Part shown: positions 35,053 to 47,840 of the stretch, piece after piece
Layout: each line of letters starts with the position of its first letter
How positions within the stretch are numbered: the first letter of the stretch is position 1
Program-made: the position numbers and the translations under genes
The notes under the pieces: model-generated
Told to the model about the DNA's origin: nothing
What the model saw: the letters and a program-made list of their open reading frames with translations, nothing else
Databases searched by the model: none
From: Cyprinodon diabolis
Lineage: Eukaryota; Chordata; Actinopteri; Cyprinodontiformes; Cyprinodontidae
Assembly (NCBI GenBank): GCA_030533445.1
Contig: CM060081.1
Coordinates: 31,880,111 to 31,944,110 of the forward strand
Length of the DNA: 64,000 nt
Reading direction: 5' to 3'

Positions 35053-36664
35053 CAGGTGCTGGTCATAAAATTAGAATATCATGAAAAAGTAGATTGATTT
35101 CAGTAATTCCATTTAAAAAGTGAAACTTGTATATTATATTCATACATTACATACAAACTCATATATTTCAGATGTTTATTTTGTTTAATTTTGATGATTA
35201 CAAATGACAATAAATGAAAATCTCAAATTCATCATATCAGAAAATTAGAATATTACTGAAGACCAATAAAAACAAAGGATTTATAGAAATGTTGGCCAAC
35301 TGAAAAGTATGAACATGAAAAGTATGAGCATGTACAGCACTCAGTATTTAGTTGGGCCTCCTTTGGCCTGTATTACTGCAGCAATGCGGCGTGGCATGGA
35401 GTCGATCAGTCTGTGGCACTGCTCAGGTGTTATGATAGCCCAGGTTGCTCTAATAGTGGCTTTTAGCTCTTCTGAATTGTTGGGTCTGGTGTATTGCATC
35501 TTCTTCTTCACAATACCCCATAGATTTTCTATGGGGTTAAGGTCAGGAGAGTTTGCTGGCCAATTAAGAACAGGGATACCATGGTCCTTCAACCAGGTAC
35601 TGGTAGCTTTGGCACTGTGTGCAGGTGCCAAGTCCTGTTGGAAAATGAAATCTGCATCTCCAAAAAGTTGGTCAGCTGCAGGAAGCATGAAGTGCTCTAA
35701 AACTTCCTGGTATGTGGCTGCGTTGACCCTGGACCTCAGAAAACACAATAAACCAACACCAGCAGATGACATGGCACCCCAAACCATCACTGACTGTGGA
35801 AACTTTACACTGGACTTCAAGCAACGTGGATGAAGTGCCTCTCTTCTTTTCCTCCAGACTCTGGGACCTTGATTTCCAAAGGAAATGCAAAATTTACTTT
35901 CATCAGAGAACATTACTTTGGACCACTCACCAGCAGTCCAGTCCTGTTTCTCTTTAGCCCAGGCAAGACGCTTCTGACGCTGTCTGTGGTTCAAGAGTGG
36001 CTTGACACAAGGAATGCGACAGCAGAAACCCATGTCTTTCATACGTCTGTGTGTGGTGGTTCTTGAAGCACTCACTCCAGCTGCAGTCCACTCTTTGTGA
36101 ATCTCACCCACATTTTTGAATGGGTTTTGTTTCACAATCCTCTCCAGGGTGCGGTTATCTCTCTTGCTTGTACACTTTTTTCGACCACATCTTTTCCTTC
36201 CCTTCGCCTCTCTATTAATGTGCTTGGACACTGAGCTCTGTGAACAGCCAGCCTCTTTAGCGATGACCTTTTGTGTCTTGCCCTCCTTGTGCAAGGTGTT
36301 GATGGTCGTCTTTTGGACAACTGTCAAGTCAGCAGTCTTCCCCATGATTGTGTAGCCTATAGAACTAGACTGAAAGACCATTTAAAGGCTTTTGCAGGTG
36401 GTTTGAGTTAATTAGCTGATTAGAGTGTGGCACCAGGGGCCATCAATTTTGAACCTTTTCACAATATTCTAATTTTCTGATATGATGAATTTGAGATTGT
36501 CATTTGTTGTCATTTGTAATCATCAAAATTAAACAAAATAAACATCTGAAATATATGAGTTTGTATGTAATGTATGAATATAATATGCAAGTTTCACTTT
36601 TTAAATGGAATTACTGAAATCAATCTACTTTTTCATGATATTCTAATTTTATGACCAGCACCTG
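35053..36664 (-). mobile_element. Full-length Tc1 transposon
   Basis: The 1612-base element has 202-base inverted terminal repeats (35053-35254 and 36463-36664) beginning CAGGTGCTGGTCATAAAATT. By eye the two repeats differ at only about three positions. It is flanked by the TA dinucleotide at 35051-35052 and 36665-36666, the Tc1/mariner target duplication. It encloses one long transposase frame on the minus strand. Low divergence between the terminal repeats and an unbroken frame point to a young insertion. It lies in the intron before the vgll4 short-isoform coding exon, antisense to that gene. Confidence 0.93.
35341..36345 (-). CDS. Tc1-family transposase (DD34E), intact frame
   Basis: This enzyme cuts and rejoins Tc1 ends at TA sites. 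I start it at MGKTADL (334 residues) because that is the family's usual start; an in-frame ATG 12 codons upstream (36381) would extend it to 346. Order of parts: paired-like helix-turn-helix ending AGCSQSSVSKHIN; basic GRKRCGRKK linker resembling a nuclear signal or AT-hook; second helix-turn-helix ending SASRTTTHRR; and a DDE catalytic domain. Catalytic residues are Asp in MFSDESKF (residue 148), Asp in FQQDLAPAH (238) and Glu in SPDLNPIENLW (273), with 34 residues between the last two. The C terminus KGGPTKY matches family members. No stop or frameshift is seen. Whether it is active cannot be judged from sequence. Confidence 0.93.
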   Translation of the reverse strand: MGKTADLTVVQKTTINTLHKEGKTQKVIAKEAGCSQSSVSKHINREAKGRKRCGRKKCTSKRDNRTLERIVKQNPFKNVGEIHKEWTAAGVSASRTTTHRRMKDMGFCCRIPCVKPLLNHRQRQKRLAWAKEKQDWTAGEWSKVMFSDESKFCISFGNQGPRVWRKRREALHPRCLKSSVKFPQSVMVWGAMSSAGVGLLCFLRSRVNAATYQEVLEHFMLPAADQLFGDADFIFQQDLAPAHSAKATSTWLKDHGIPVLNWPANSPDLNPIENLWGIVKKKMQYTRPNNSEELKATIRATWAIITPEQCHRLIDSMPRRIAAVIQAKGGPTKY

Positions 36665-37075
36665 TATGTTTTGGAATCCTTCAAGAGTTGTCAATTACAG
36701 TATCAAACCCCTGAAGTCTAAACCTGCACAAAATGACAGCAATTTCATAACTACAATACAGAAGATATTTGCTGTGTGTCTCTTAACAGTTACTAATAGG
36801 GCTGTAAAATGTAGTAAATCACAATTTATGCTCACGTTAATTCAATGCAGCCAATAATAAAGTAATGGGGAAAGAATAGGGGACACAATTAGATGATCTG
36901 TGTTTAATTTGGCATGGTGCATATTGAAGTTTAATCTTTATTTAATTTTCATGTGGTAGTTCATCACAAGAATTATCACCAAAAGGGTCTAAAAAAACTT
37001 TAGGAATTGTCATTTTTGACTTAGATATATTTTTTAAGATATTTAAGTTCATATATATATATACACACACACATA

Positions 37076-38596
37076 CAGTGGGTAAAATAAGTATTGAACA
37101 CAGCACAATTTTTCTCGATAAATCTTTTTCTACTGTAGAGGCGCTATTGACATGCCATTTTCGACATTTTCACCAGATGTTGATAACTATCCATGCAATT
37201 CACACCTACACAGAAATCAAACCATAGATGTTCAGAAATTAAGTTATGTGTAATAAAGTGAAATGGCACAGGGAAAAAGTATTGAGCACACTTACTGAAA
37301 TGCGTTTAGTACTTTGTACAAAAGCCTTTGTTGGCAATGACAGCTTCAAGAGGCGGCCTGTATGGAGAAAATAATGGCATGCATTGCTCAGGTGGGATTT
37401 TCACCCATTCTTCCACACAAACAGTCTTCAAATCTTGAAGGTTTCTTGGGCTTGTTCTCCCCATAGATTGTCTATTGGATTCAAGTCAGGTCATTGGCTG
37501 GACCATTCTAGCAGCTTTATTTTCTTTCTCTGAAACTAATTGAGAGATTGGGGTCATTGTCATCATCCTGGCAGATGGTAACAGATTTTTATCAAGAATG
37601 TCTCTCTACATTTTTCCGTAAACCCTTTCTTCAATTATTTGAAGTTTGCTAGTACCATACAATGAAAAACAGCCCCAAGCCATGATGTTCCTACCTCCAA
37701 ACTTTAGTGTTGGTATAGTGTTTTCCTGGTGATGTGCACTGTCATTTGACCTCCAAACATGATTTGTATTATTGCATCCAGAGTTGAGTTTAGGTCTTAT
37801 CTGTCCAGAGTATATTCTCCCAGTATTTCATAGGCTTGTCTAAATGTTCTGCAGCAAACTTTAAATGAGCTTCAACATGCTTTTTCTTCAGCAGTTGGTT
37901 TTGCATAGCTAGAGTTCCATGGCAGATGAGTCCATTACTTATTGTTTTCTTTAAAACAAATGTACCTGCTAATCCCTGGTCTGTCTGAACCTCTACCATA
38001 AGTGGTCTTTGGCTCTTGGACAACTCTTCTGATAATTATGTTTCACTCCTCTGTCAGAAATCTTGCATGGAGCACCTGGTCATGGTCAGTTTATGGTAAA
38101 ATAATGCTCTTTCCACTTCCGGATTATGGCCCCAGCAGTGCTCACTGGAACATTCAGAAGTTTAGAAATCCTTCTGTAACCAATGCCATCAGTACGGTTT
38201 GAAACAATAAGGTTGCAAAGGTCTTGAGAAAGCTCTTTACTTTTACCTATCATGAGATGTTTCTTTTGTGAAAGCATAGACACATTTTAGAGGCCATCTT
38301 TTTAGACTGAACCAGCTGACGAGGGGCAAGATAGCTTTCTAGTTACTGAGAGATTTGCGCAGGTGTCTTGTCTTCTTTTGCCTTTTTGCACCTCCCTTTC
38401 CTCACGGGGTCAATCTTTTTTCCCTGTGCGATTTCACTTTATTACACATTTACGGACCTCTATGGTTTGATTGCTTTGCATGTGTGAATTGCATGGATTG
38501 TTACTGACATCTGGTGAAAATTTCATGTCAGCAGCATCTTTAGAATATATACACTGAGAAAAATGGTGGCATGTTCAATACTTATTTTACCCGCTG
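37076..38596 (-). mobile_element. Older, degraded Tc1-like transposon
   Basis: The inverted terminal repeats are roughly 200 bases long. The left begins CAGTGGGTAAAATAAGTATT (37076), and the right ends with the reverse complement of CAGCGGGTAAAATAAGTATT (38596). The two repeats differ at many positions. TA precedes the left end, but the right target base pair is altered (TGTA follows). It is a different Tc1 family from 35053-36664, lies 411 bases from it, and has the same antisense orientation relative to vgll4. Confidence 0.85.
37300..38250 (-). pseudogene. Broken Tc1-like transposase
   Basis: Translatable pieces on the minus strand include the N-terminal helix-turn-helix region (MIGKSKELSQDLCNLIV and GYRRISKLLNVPVST, about 38120-38250) and a middle part (KKKHVEAHLKFAAEHLDKPM, about 37825-37890, then WENILWTDKT up to the DDE region). 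The first catalytic stretch WSDET has become WTDKT. Stops and frameshifts separate the pieces, and the later catalytic motifs are not readable. Not functional. Confidence 0.85.
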
Positions 38597-39233
38597 TGTG
38601 TATATAAACATTATATTTACTGTTTGGGAAAATAAGAGGAAATTGAAATTTTTCATTTCGCTTTTGATTTAATTTGTTAGGCAAAGAAAAGAAAGATGAT
38701 TTTTTTTTTAGGTTTAAATTAAGGATATTTATCTATGTTTTAAAATACCCTTGGGTTAGAGTGGTGGAATCAGAGCTAAAATATTAGATAAGACTTAGAT
38801 TTCTCACATTTGCTGTGCTGAGTATCTTGAGCATTATATGTGATTTGTGAAGCGTGTTAATTTCACTGTCATATGACTTAAGTATATATGCCAATCCATA
38901 ACCAACTATTTTGGGCTTTTTTTCAATTGTGCACGCTTTGTTATTGAATAATTTTATTAATGCAAATATCTATTGGGTTCTGGAAAGAAGATAAAATCTG
39001 CAGTATTTTCGGTATGATCATTCATACTCAGAAGTCTAAGCAAATGTAGGTAATGTTAGAATGAATGGTTTTATAGTATGTGGCTGTTTTCACAAAATCT
39101 GAACACTTAAGCTTATTTCACTTATTTCAGACTATTTTCCCCTAATATTCAGAAAAAACCTGAAAGTTTGGCAATGCATGCACATAGCTAACACAATGTA
39201 GTATTGACATTTTCTCTCTACTCTGTCTCCCAG
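38597..39233. other. vgll4: Intron sequence before vgll4 short-isoform exon
   Basis: AT-rich intronic DNA leading into a pyrimidine-rich tract (TTTTCTCTCTACTCTGTCTC) and CAG acceptor at 39231-39233. Nothing else was recognised. Confidence 0.6.
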
Positions 39234-39307
39234 GCATCCAAGCATGGAGACCCCACTGGATGTCCTGTCAAGAGCAGCGTCATTTGTTCATGCGAACGAA
39301 GAAGAGA
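39234..39307 (+). CDS. vgll4: Vestigial-like 4, first coding exon of short isoform (METPLDVL)
   Basis: VGLL4 is a nuclear cofactor that binds TEAD factors through two Tondu motifs and competes with YAP in Hippo signalling. This exon has a CAG acceptor, ten bases of leader, then ATG at 39244. It encodes METPLDVLSRAASFVHANEE plus Glu and one further base, and ends at 39307 before GTGAGT. The peptide is nearly identical to the N terminus of the shorter mammalian VGLL4 isoform. It ends in phase 1, so it can splice to the same downstream exon as 58078-58159. The Tondu motifs are encoded beyond the right edge. Coding starts at 39244; 39234-39243 is 5' UTR. Confidence 0.9.
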
Positions 39308-42300
39308 GTGAGTACCATCATATGGACTTCCTCCTTGGTTTTCATGATAGCAGAGATAGAGCTCCACAGCCTCTGTTTTACCTTCTTTTTCTGTTTGACT
39401 GTGTTTAAGAATATTTTCATATAGACAAAGTCCAATAGCTGGCTCAGACATAACCCTCAGCCTTCTTTTTAGCTCTAAGACAATAGCCGGCTTTGTGCTG
39501 CAGCAGCTTGCAGTTTCAAATCCACAGGCAAATAAGACCAACCGCCTTCAACGGCCTTTAGCTGTGGTGTTTGCTTGTGTTCAACTGCTTTCACCGGAAT
39601 CAAGGTGGGGTTTTTATTTCTAAAGTCCTTCCTTGTTCATCCAAGTTACTTGTATCTTTCCTTTAATAGTTAAAGTGTTTTGACATTGAAAAAAAATGAC
39701 CTTGTTCTGAGTATTAACAGTTGTTCTAAGCAGACTGCAGCACAACCAGCAGGTCTCAGAGCTTAGTGTTGGACACTAAACAACTGAATGCTTTCCACCG
39801 TTTAATGGACATTGTTTATTATTCTTCTAATGAACTGAGCAGCAGTTTGCTGTTGCTTCTGTTTAGTTTTCAGTACACATATGTGCATATATAATGCTGA
39901 TTCACTGTTATAGAAAGCTTGTTTCAATAATACTAATAAATGTCAGAATACTTTGAAATATTATGAAATGGTATCTTTCTATTTTTCATACCAAAAAAGT
40001 GTGTATTGTTTAAAGATATTTCTTTAGGAAAAGAGCAGATTGTTTTTGTTTTTTTAGAGGACTTTTTCAATTTTCAGAATTTTTAAAATAGTAATATATA
40101 TATAAAATGTATAAAAGCTACAATCTCAAAACTACTCAATTCATCTGTCATTTGATCCATATGGTTTGAAGTCATTTTAATGGAGGACATCTGTCCTTGA
40201 AGGTAGGTACTTTTTACTTGTGGATGTGTCTCTGCTTAAATACAGCTGAATTAATAATTGATTGATTTTATTTTGTGAGAATATCCAGTAACTGTAGCAT
40301 TTGATTTAGGTTTGTTCAACCAGGGATACGTCTAAAAGCTGCAGAAAATGTACCCACTGAGGATTGGAGTGTGGTTTTTATGGGTGTTTAGAGGATATAA
40401 AGTAATGCAGCTCTCCCTCTTCCCACATGTTGCTTTAAGTCAGCTGGATGAAAGAAAGCTGTTTCACATATCTCTCATTTGCAAAACAAATTTGTTTGAA
40501 AGTAATTGGAGTTGAGAGAAACAGTATCAGTCATAGATGATTGGCACACATCACTTACTGAGGTAATGCTGGTTTAAAACCAAAGTGGAATATTTCTGGG
40601 TAAACCGTCTCTTAAACTGCTGCTACATGTAGTTATTTAGACTGTATATAGATGGAATACCAAAAGTGTATAATATTCAACTTAAGTAGCTTTTCATATA
40701 CACATCTCCACCATGAATTGTTTACTATATGTCTGCTTGCCTGTGCATGGTTGGATAGTGAGGATGTGGGAATGGTGTCTATCTTCTGCAGTCATTGAAT
40801 GAGAGGAGGAATACACCTTGGAAAGGTGCTAAACACTGGCATGGTGGAAGTATTATAACCACTATTATGGTTCCTCCTGCTTTAGGCAGTTTAATTTTAA
40901 CCCTCAAACCTTTTCTGTGTGAATATCTGATTCAGCTTTGAGCGGATGTACCTTCAATGTAGTAATAGTTCGTTCTGATATTTTGCTTTGGTCAAATGAT
41001 CAGTATGTTATTCTGGCAGCAGAAGAAATAATTGTTGGTTGTCTGTTAAAAGGGAAACAAAATGCATATTGTTTATGCGTTTGCACAACTTGTTTTGGAA
41101 AAAGATACTAAAATAGTAAAGCAGGAGAACCTAATAAAGAGATTGAGCTTTACATCTCTTCTCAGCTGCATGTTTAGCAAATAAACAAAAGGACAACAAA
41201 AAAGCTTCTTTCTAAGTAAATTGCTCTGAGAACACAGCCCCCCAATACCAGCCCACTCTGCTGCTCCTCTACAGTGTTTTTGTTTTTCTTGCTCAACATT
41301 TATGTCACTTTTTGTCTTGGACTGTGGATAGCCTTCATTTTTGCAGACAGTTTGTTCAATATGTTCCACAATAAAAGAAAAAACTAATTTTTAGCACACA
41401 GTGATGGAGGCAAATCTTTCCGATGAGGACATCAAGTAAAACTTCAAAGAAAAACCTTTTGTTAAACAATAATTTTTTAGCTGCTTGCACAAATCCTTTC
41501 TGTTATATGTATTGTCTTGAAGTGGTCCATCTTGTCTTTAAAACAGGAAATGTACAAATGGAATTATTGGCCCAGATATTCTTCAATGTGCAATCTTATT
41601 TGAAACAATAATTACATATCACACTTAGGTTTTTAACAGTTTAACTACATTTTAGTGTTAAAGCCCTATTATTAGCCCACCCCGTGAATGCTTAAGGATG
41701 TATTTAAATACTCTTTATGTGTAATTTAAAAAAAGTAAGAGTGATTTTTTTCAGTTTAACAGACCTTGACACTTTGGCAGACATGTAAAATATTTTGACT
41801 TTGGTGACAAACAAGAGTGGGGTGAAACACGACTCTGATAATAAGCTGAGAATGTGTGGGCACTCGGGAAGGGAGCTTTGATTTCAATAAAACATTTCCC
41901 TACTTAGAACAGCGTTGAGATATTAGCAGGAATAGGTTTACCTGATAGGATAGGACTGATTAGAATGGGAGGTGTGCACTGAGCAAAGCATAGACAACAA
42001 TCATGACTATTGGTATGTTTACATATGCTTTGTCAAAAGCTGGTCAAAGCTCCCTTGACACTCTGGATGCTTGGCGCTCTGGTTGTTTACCTGCTCTGTT
42101 CTGTAGCTTCAAGCTGGAGAGCAGCTTGGCTTTATTTACTTTGACGAGTTGGAAAAGTTTTTACATATTTTTAAGCCAGAAAGTCCATCTCTAAACATCA
42201 TTTGTGCAGTCTGTTCATCAGGATTATGATCCTACTAAAATATGAAGTTCTTGTTCAGAGCGGCAGACCTCCAGCACCTGGAGGCAGCACTGGAAATTCG

Positions 42301-42639
42301 CACTACAAGCTCTCTGCAGCTGCCAGTCTGTGGGAGATTTCCTGCTACCGTTGGTAGCGACTGGAAGTAAATATAAATAGTTTTTTAGGGTTTGTGATAA
42401 AAACTACAACTACCAGAATATACTATTGAATATTTTCCATCTGCAGGTTTTAACATTTTTAGTTAATTTGGGTATTTAAAAACTGCTTCTCCATAGTTCA
42501 TGAAAAATGTTTTACTGCAGTATTATTGATCAGAGCTTGCTCTCCCTTGTAGTTTACACAACAATCCATTCTACCAGCTTTTTTTAAAAACCTTTTGAGT
42601 TTAACTACTTTGTATTTATTTATTTTTCATCATAAGAGT

Positions 42640-42920
42640 TCAGAAATGATAACAGCTTGCAGGTAATGTCTGTCTGCCCAAAAATTCTCCTCGATCGGGT
42701 TTTTTGATTGGTTGAAGCTCCAGCGTTGGAGGGGAAAGTCCAAATTTCTGAAGCCAGAGCCATAACACTCAGACACAAAACACTCGGATGCGCCACTCCC
42801 AATGCTCGGACATGCCGCTGGACCTCTCTACTCCATCACCCATAGACTTTGCATGTAAATCAGATACTTTGACGCCCAAAACACGTTCGGGCTGAACGCA
42901 CCATTACAGATTTGATTGCT
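42640..42920. repeat. Possible dispersed repeat
   Basis: The block is GC-richer than its flanks and contains CCATAGACTTTGCATGTAAA, then TACTTTGACGCCCAAAACAC and TTCGGGCTGAACGCACCA. These resemble a repeat I recall from other teleosts. No termini or target duplication were identified. An alternative is unique regulatory DNA. Confidence 0.3.
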
Positions 42921-45900
42921 TGGACTTTGGCGGATGTTGAAGAAATTAGCTTGACAGCCTTCAACATTAGCTTTTAGTGACTAAACTAGCCACCTGCATT
43001 ATGTACAGGGCTAAATGTAAGATGTAATGAAAGTTACATTTACATTTATTTATCCAGAGTTAAAATAACTGCTCAATTTTTTTTATTTATTTTATTTTTT
43101 TACATATTCTTTCAACAAAGAGTTTTGTAGGTCTTGCACCAGCTAGAGTTGCAGTTTTTCTAAAAAGGAAAATTTAGTCTTCATAATGCCGATAAATTGA
43201 ATTCAGTTGAAAACTACTTTATTAATTCCAAAGGGAAACTGAATAAAGGCTTTTCCATCTACTATTATAAAAGGTGTGAATAAGTCATAGAAGAGCATTT
43301 ATTGTTAATTACTTAAAAGACGAATGAAGAGGGAAATGCTGAAATAGTAGATAAAGAAGATAAAGAATGTCTGTGCCTTTGGAGGGGTAAGTAAACGATA
43401 TGACTGGAAAGGATTTCCTCCCCAATATCATCCCTGATAATGTATAAATACTTTACAAATACTCATAATTTATAAATACTTTCATGTCCTTCACTCAAGC
43501 CTTCACTCGCATTGTAAAATATATGGCCAATTCATTCAACAGTTGAATTGGATTGTACCAGATAACGGCCTTTACACTCAGCCAGAGTGTTGGTATCTGA
43601 TTGGGATGGAGAAAAAATGGATGGGTGCATCATAAGGAAGTTTGTGTATGTTGACGTTTCACCCGAAGATGGCATGACACTCATTAAGTAGAAAAATATA
43701 TCCAGAGTTGTGTGAGGTAAGACAGACCAATGTGCTGCTAATTACACAAGAAACAGAAGCTAAAATATTTCACTGCAGAGGTTGGCTAAATTTAGATGAT
43801 AGATGTTTGACTGCTTGAGAGTTAGTTTTATTGATTGATGATCAAGAAAAATCTAAATTTATATTTAAACATTTCTTAGATCAGAAGGAAAAGAAAGAAG
43901 TGAAATAAAGTAAAAATTTGGGCTTTGATTAGAGACATATCCTCTGCTCTACCTTTGAAACAGTCTTGAAGAAACACTAATCATAGGTCAGAAGTCTAGG
44001 GCTCCTGACTATGGATGCACTCTTACTAAAAAAGCAAAACAGGAAGTAAACTGAGCCTTATATTTAATGGTTAATGTGGGAAATGCTTAATATGTGCTGT
44101 GGACCCCTCCATAACAATTTTGGTGAGTGCTTGGAAGATCTTGCAGCCTGTACTCCACCCTTCCTGGAAGCAAACCTGTATTTGAATTTGGTCTCAATTT
44201 ACACTCCAGCTTCATGAATTGAGTTTAAAGTTTTCTGCATGGTGTTTTCTTTTTCAAAACATTATGCATTTTATCGGTATTAATTTCCTTGTTTTGTATT
44301 GGATACTTTTTTTTTTTTTTATTTAAATCAGAAATCAAAGTTAACATTCTCTAATTTCTAAATGACAAACCAAAGCCCTTTCTTCCATTCAGATCTTGTG
44401 GTTTTGGCCCCTGCAGCATAGATGGAACACGATCCTTTTTTTATATTTTACGGGAACCAGAACAAAAAGAGGAACTGTTGCCAAGAGAAGGTGGTTGGCT
44501 GAGATCTTTGTGGTGCCCTCTGCCCCAGTTTGCAATGCTGAAATCCTTCTTGTTTGTTTATGGAATACACGCACAGTCACAGACACACACCCTTGCAGAA
44601 CGCCCCCTCCTCATTGTTACAGTTTCCATGGTTTGTTCAAACACTGACAGTCTTTTACTCACTCTTTGTGTGGGTCTGATCCAACAGAAACAAGGCATTT
44701 AAAACATGTCCTTTAACTGTTTCATGAGGTAACACCATGACTCTTCTAAACATTTAAAGTAATTTCCTAGGAAATTGGCTGTAAAGACCAGTCAAGGCTT
44801 GTTGTCATCAATTTATGGGGATTCACTTTTAGCTAAGTTCAATTGGAGATTTTGTACCACAGTTCCTTGCCTGAACATATCCAGAAGTGGGAAGCATTTT
44901 ATGTGGGAGGCTGTTAGACTGTTTGGCCTCAGGTGGGATGAAAAGGGTTTTAATTTAGATTTGCTCAGCTGCTTCAGCAGGGTAAAATTTTGTCCTTTCA
45001 GCTGCCCAGGTTCAAATGAGCCTTTGCAATAAATGACCTTCAATTCAATATAAAGCTATGTCCATGGATATACTGAGCAGCATTTGTCCATCTGCGAAGA
45101 GAAGCTTCCCTTTGGAGCTTTTCTGGAGATTTCATGATAAGATTAGCTTAAAATGTAACTTTTTGTGGTGTGTTTAAGGATTTGTGAGGAAAGTAGCATC
45201 TTTTCAGCATCTGGTGCTGCAGCATAGATGTCAGACTTGCATTGAATTTACTGCGGCTGCACAGAATTTAACTTATAAAGCCACAAATCATGCAAATTCA
45301 GTCAACTCTTTCTAAATACTGAATGACATCCTGGCCTATAATTTATGTTAAGAGCCTGTGAGGGAAATGAGTTGTAAAGTAATTAGCTGGGTACAGTATG
45401 GAGCACACTGGCACACAATACAGCTGATTGATCTTCTATGTCTGTGCTCGCAATAAAAATACAGGTAATGGACTGTGAGCTTTATTATCTACACAAGTGT
45501 TTTATTGCCTTATTTTTGATCAACTATTGAGTCATTGTCTGTTGTCTCCTCCTAGATTGCCCTGGTTATACAGAAGATGTTTGGGACATTGCTTATCAAC
45601 GTCTCTTCATGGGTCAGAGAGTTTGCTTAAAGTCTTATTTGCATTTTATGTGTTTTATCATTCACATAAGAAACTTAGAAATCAATAACTGGCTCACACC
45701 AATTAATTGCCATTTTTAAATAACCTCAGTTAAAAGTTTGCTACAGTTTTTCGGTGACACTCAGAGGTTGATCATTAACATGAATACTCATCGGTATTTA
45801 AACATTATTGTTCTAAATGATTGTGAGTAGATATATCTGGTGAGCAGTGATATGGATTATTTATGTTGAATATATGCGTTGTACCATCACACAATTGGAT

Positions 45901-47485
45901 TTGTGAAAAAAGCTGAACAGGAAGTGACTTTCTCATTTTGAATGAAGGGGTCTCTCTGGATATGAGACATAATATTGTAAAATTGCCACAGTAGCAATTT
46001 AACTGTTTTATCATTTGATCATCTATTTTCCCAGTACATTGTATATGTTAGAGCTGGGCAAATAATTGCTTTTGCAATACAATCACAATTTAATAATGCA
46101 CTTTTACATAGAGGTACTCAGTTTTGCACACATTACATCTAACAAGAGTCCAAACCACCACAGTAAGATTAAATCTCTACGACATTGTGTTCCAGAAAAG
46201 CAATATTTCAAGGTCATGCAGATTAAAAACCTGTAGTAAAACATCTTTATGCTTGTTGTTTGTGTAAAAGTAAATAAAATAAATTCACAGTTGCTATACG
46301 GTTTGAAAAAACTCACAAATTAGATATTTGTTTGATAGGGGCACAAAGAACGAAATTCTTTTTTATTTTTACAACCTTTACTGTAGCTCCAGATTGTAGA
46401 TTTTAATTTCTATTTGATAAAGTAATTATTTTATTTTTATTGAAACTGTTATAAGTGCAATATGACATAAGAAAATTACATCAGTTTAAATTTTTTTGGT
46501 TCATTTTGTAATGTGCAATCAAGGTCACATTTGGTCATAATGCACTTGGTAGATTAAGGTTTAATGTAATATTTTAAATTAACTAGTTTAACAATATAGC
46601 TGTAGTGACTTGACCCCTTTATTTATCATTCTTTTCAAACTAAGAGGATTTGGATATTTTGGCTAACACTAGATCATGTTATAAAAAGCTATTGACTCTC
46701 TTTACTATCTAGTAAATAAAACTTTACTTTGATATTTTCATATTAAAATAAGCACATAACATACAGAAGGAGAATATTTATTAAAGTAAAATAAGAACAG
46801 GATTTTAGGTTAACAGTCTTTTTCTTTACAGACGACAGATGATCTCATATTGATGGTCATCTAATTTAAGATTACTCTGTAATAGAAGTCCTTTCCACAG
46901 AAACTATTTACTTCCCTTAACCATTAAATTCCTCCTCCAGCATTCTCAAAACGCTTTGCCTTTAGCATCTCCATCTCTAGTTATCATCCTTCTGAGCTAC
47001 ATTCCTTCCTCTGTTCCTCCATAAGAATGGACTGATTGTTGACTGTTGAACATATTCTCATGTGCACAGAACCATTACATCACAGTCAGCAATTTGTCAG
47101 TCATGGTTTAACAGGTGTTCGTTAAGGCTCACTAAGGTTACATGCTTAAAGGTCAAGGGTCGCACTATGATGGTGGTTTTCTAGCCTTTTTTCCCTATTT
47201 GGACTTACTGCTTACATTTAAATGCAATACATATTTCTATATGCAAAATTTAAATATACTTTTCTGAAGTAATCATTTAAAGTTGTGCAATCGATAATTT
47301 TTTTAGGTCTGTTTGATGTAACGTCCTTTACTGCTCTGGATCAGTGACACTTTGCACACCTAAAACTATAAGTTTTGATGGAGGAGAATATTAAGCCCTT
47401 CAAAAGAAGACAACAGTGTCATGAAAAGTTTTTATCTTTCTGTATTTATACCAGCTTAAAATAACAAACTAGATATTTCCAAAAT

Positions 47486-47840
47486 GGGGCTGCATGGTGG
47501 TGCAGTTGGAGCACTATTGCTTTGCAGCTAAAAGGTTCTGGGTTTGATTCCTTTCTGCATGGAGTTTGCATGTTCTCCCTGTTTATGCATGAGTTCTCTC
47601 TGGGTTCTCCGGCTTCATCCCACTGAACAAAAACATGACTGTTAGGTTAATTGGCTTCTCAAAATTTTCACTAGGAGTGAGCGAGTGTGTGCATGGTTGT
47701 GTGTCCTTGTATGTTTCTGTGTTGCCATGCGAAAGACTGGTGACTTGTCCAAGGTGTACCGCACCTCTCACCCGTAGACTGCCCGAGATAGGCCCCACTG
47801 CGACCCTGACAAGGACTAAGCGGGAGAAAATGGATGGGAT
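47486..47840 (+). mobile_element. tRNA-headed SINE-like element
   Basis: The head carries a pol III-type A box (TGGTGCAGTTGG, 47498-47509) and a B box (GGTTTGATTCC, 47541-47551; canonical GGTTCGANTCC) about 31 bases apart, as in tRNA-derived SINEs. The body contains GCATGGAGTTTGCATGTTCT, GTTAGGTTAATTGGCTTCTC, TGCCATGCGAAAGACTGGTG and a final GGGAGAAAATGGATGGGA. The 3' module is shared with 5357-5543 and 7147-7290, where the GGATGG end has expanded into CATC arrays. A tRNA origin is inferred from the boxes. Open frames through it are chance. Confidence 0.6.

Noticed and set aside
35309..35833. Plus-strand 174-codon frame
   Set aside because: It is antisense shadow of the Tc1 transposase gene.
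47498..47551. Functional tRNA gene
   Set aside because: A and B boxes are present but the stretch does not give a tRNA cloverleaf that I can fold, and it continues into a repeat body. A SINE-like head explains it better.
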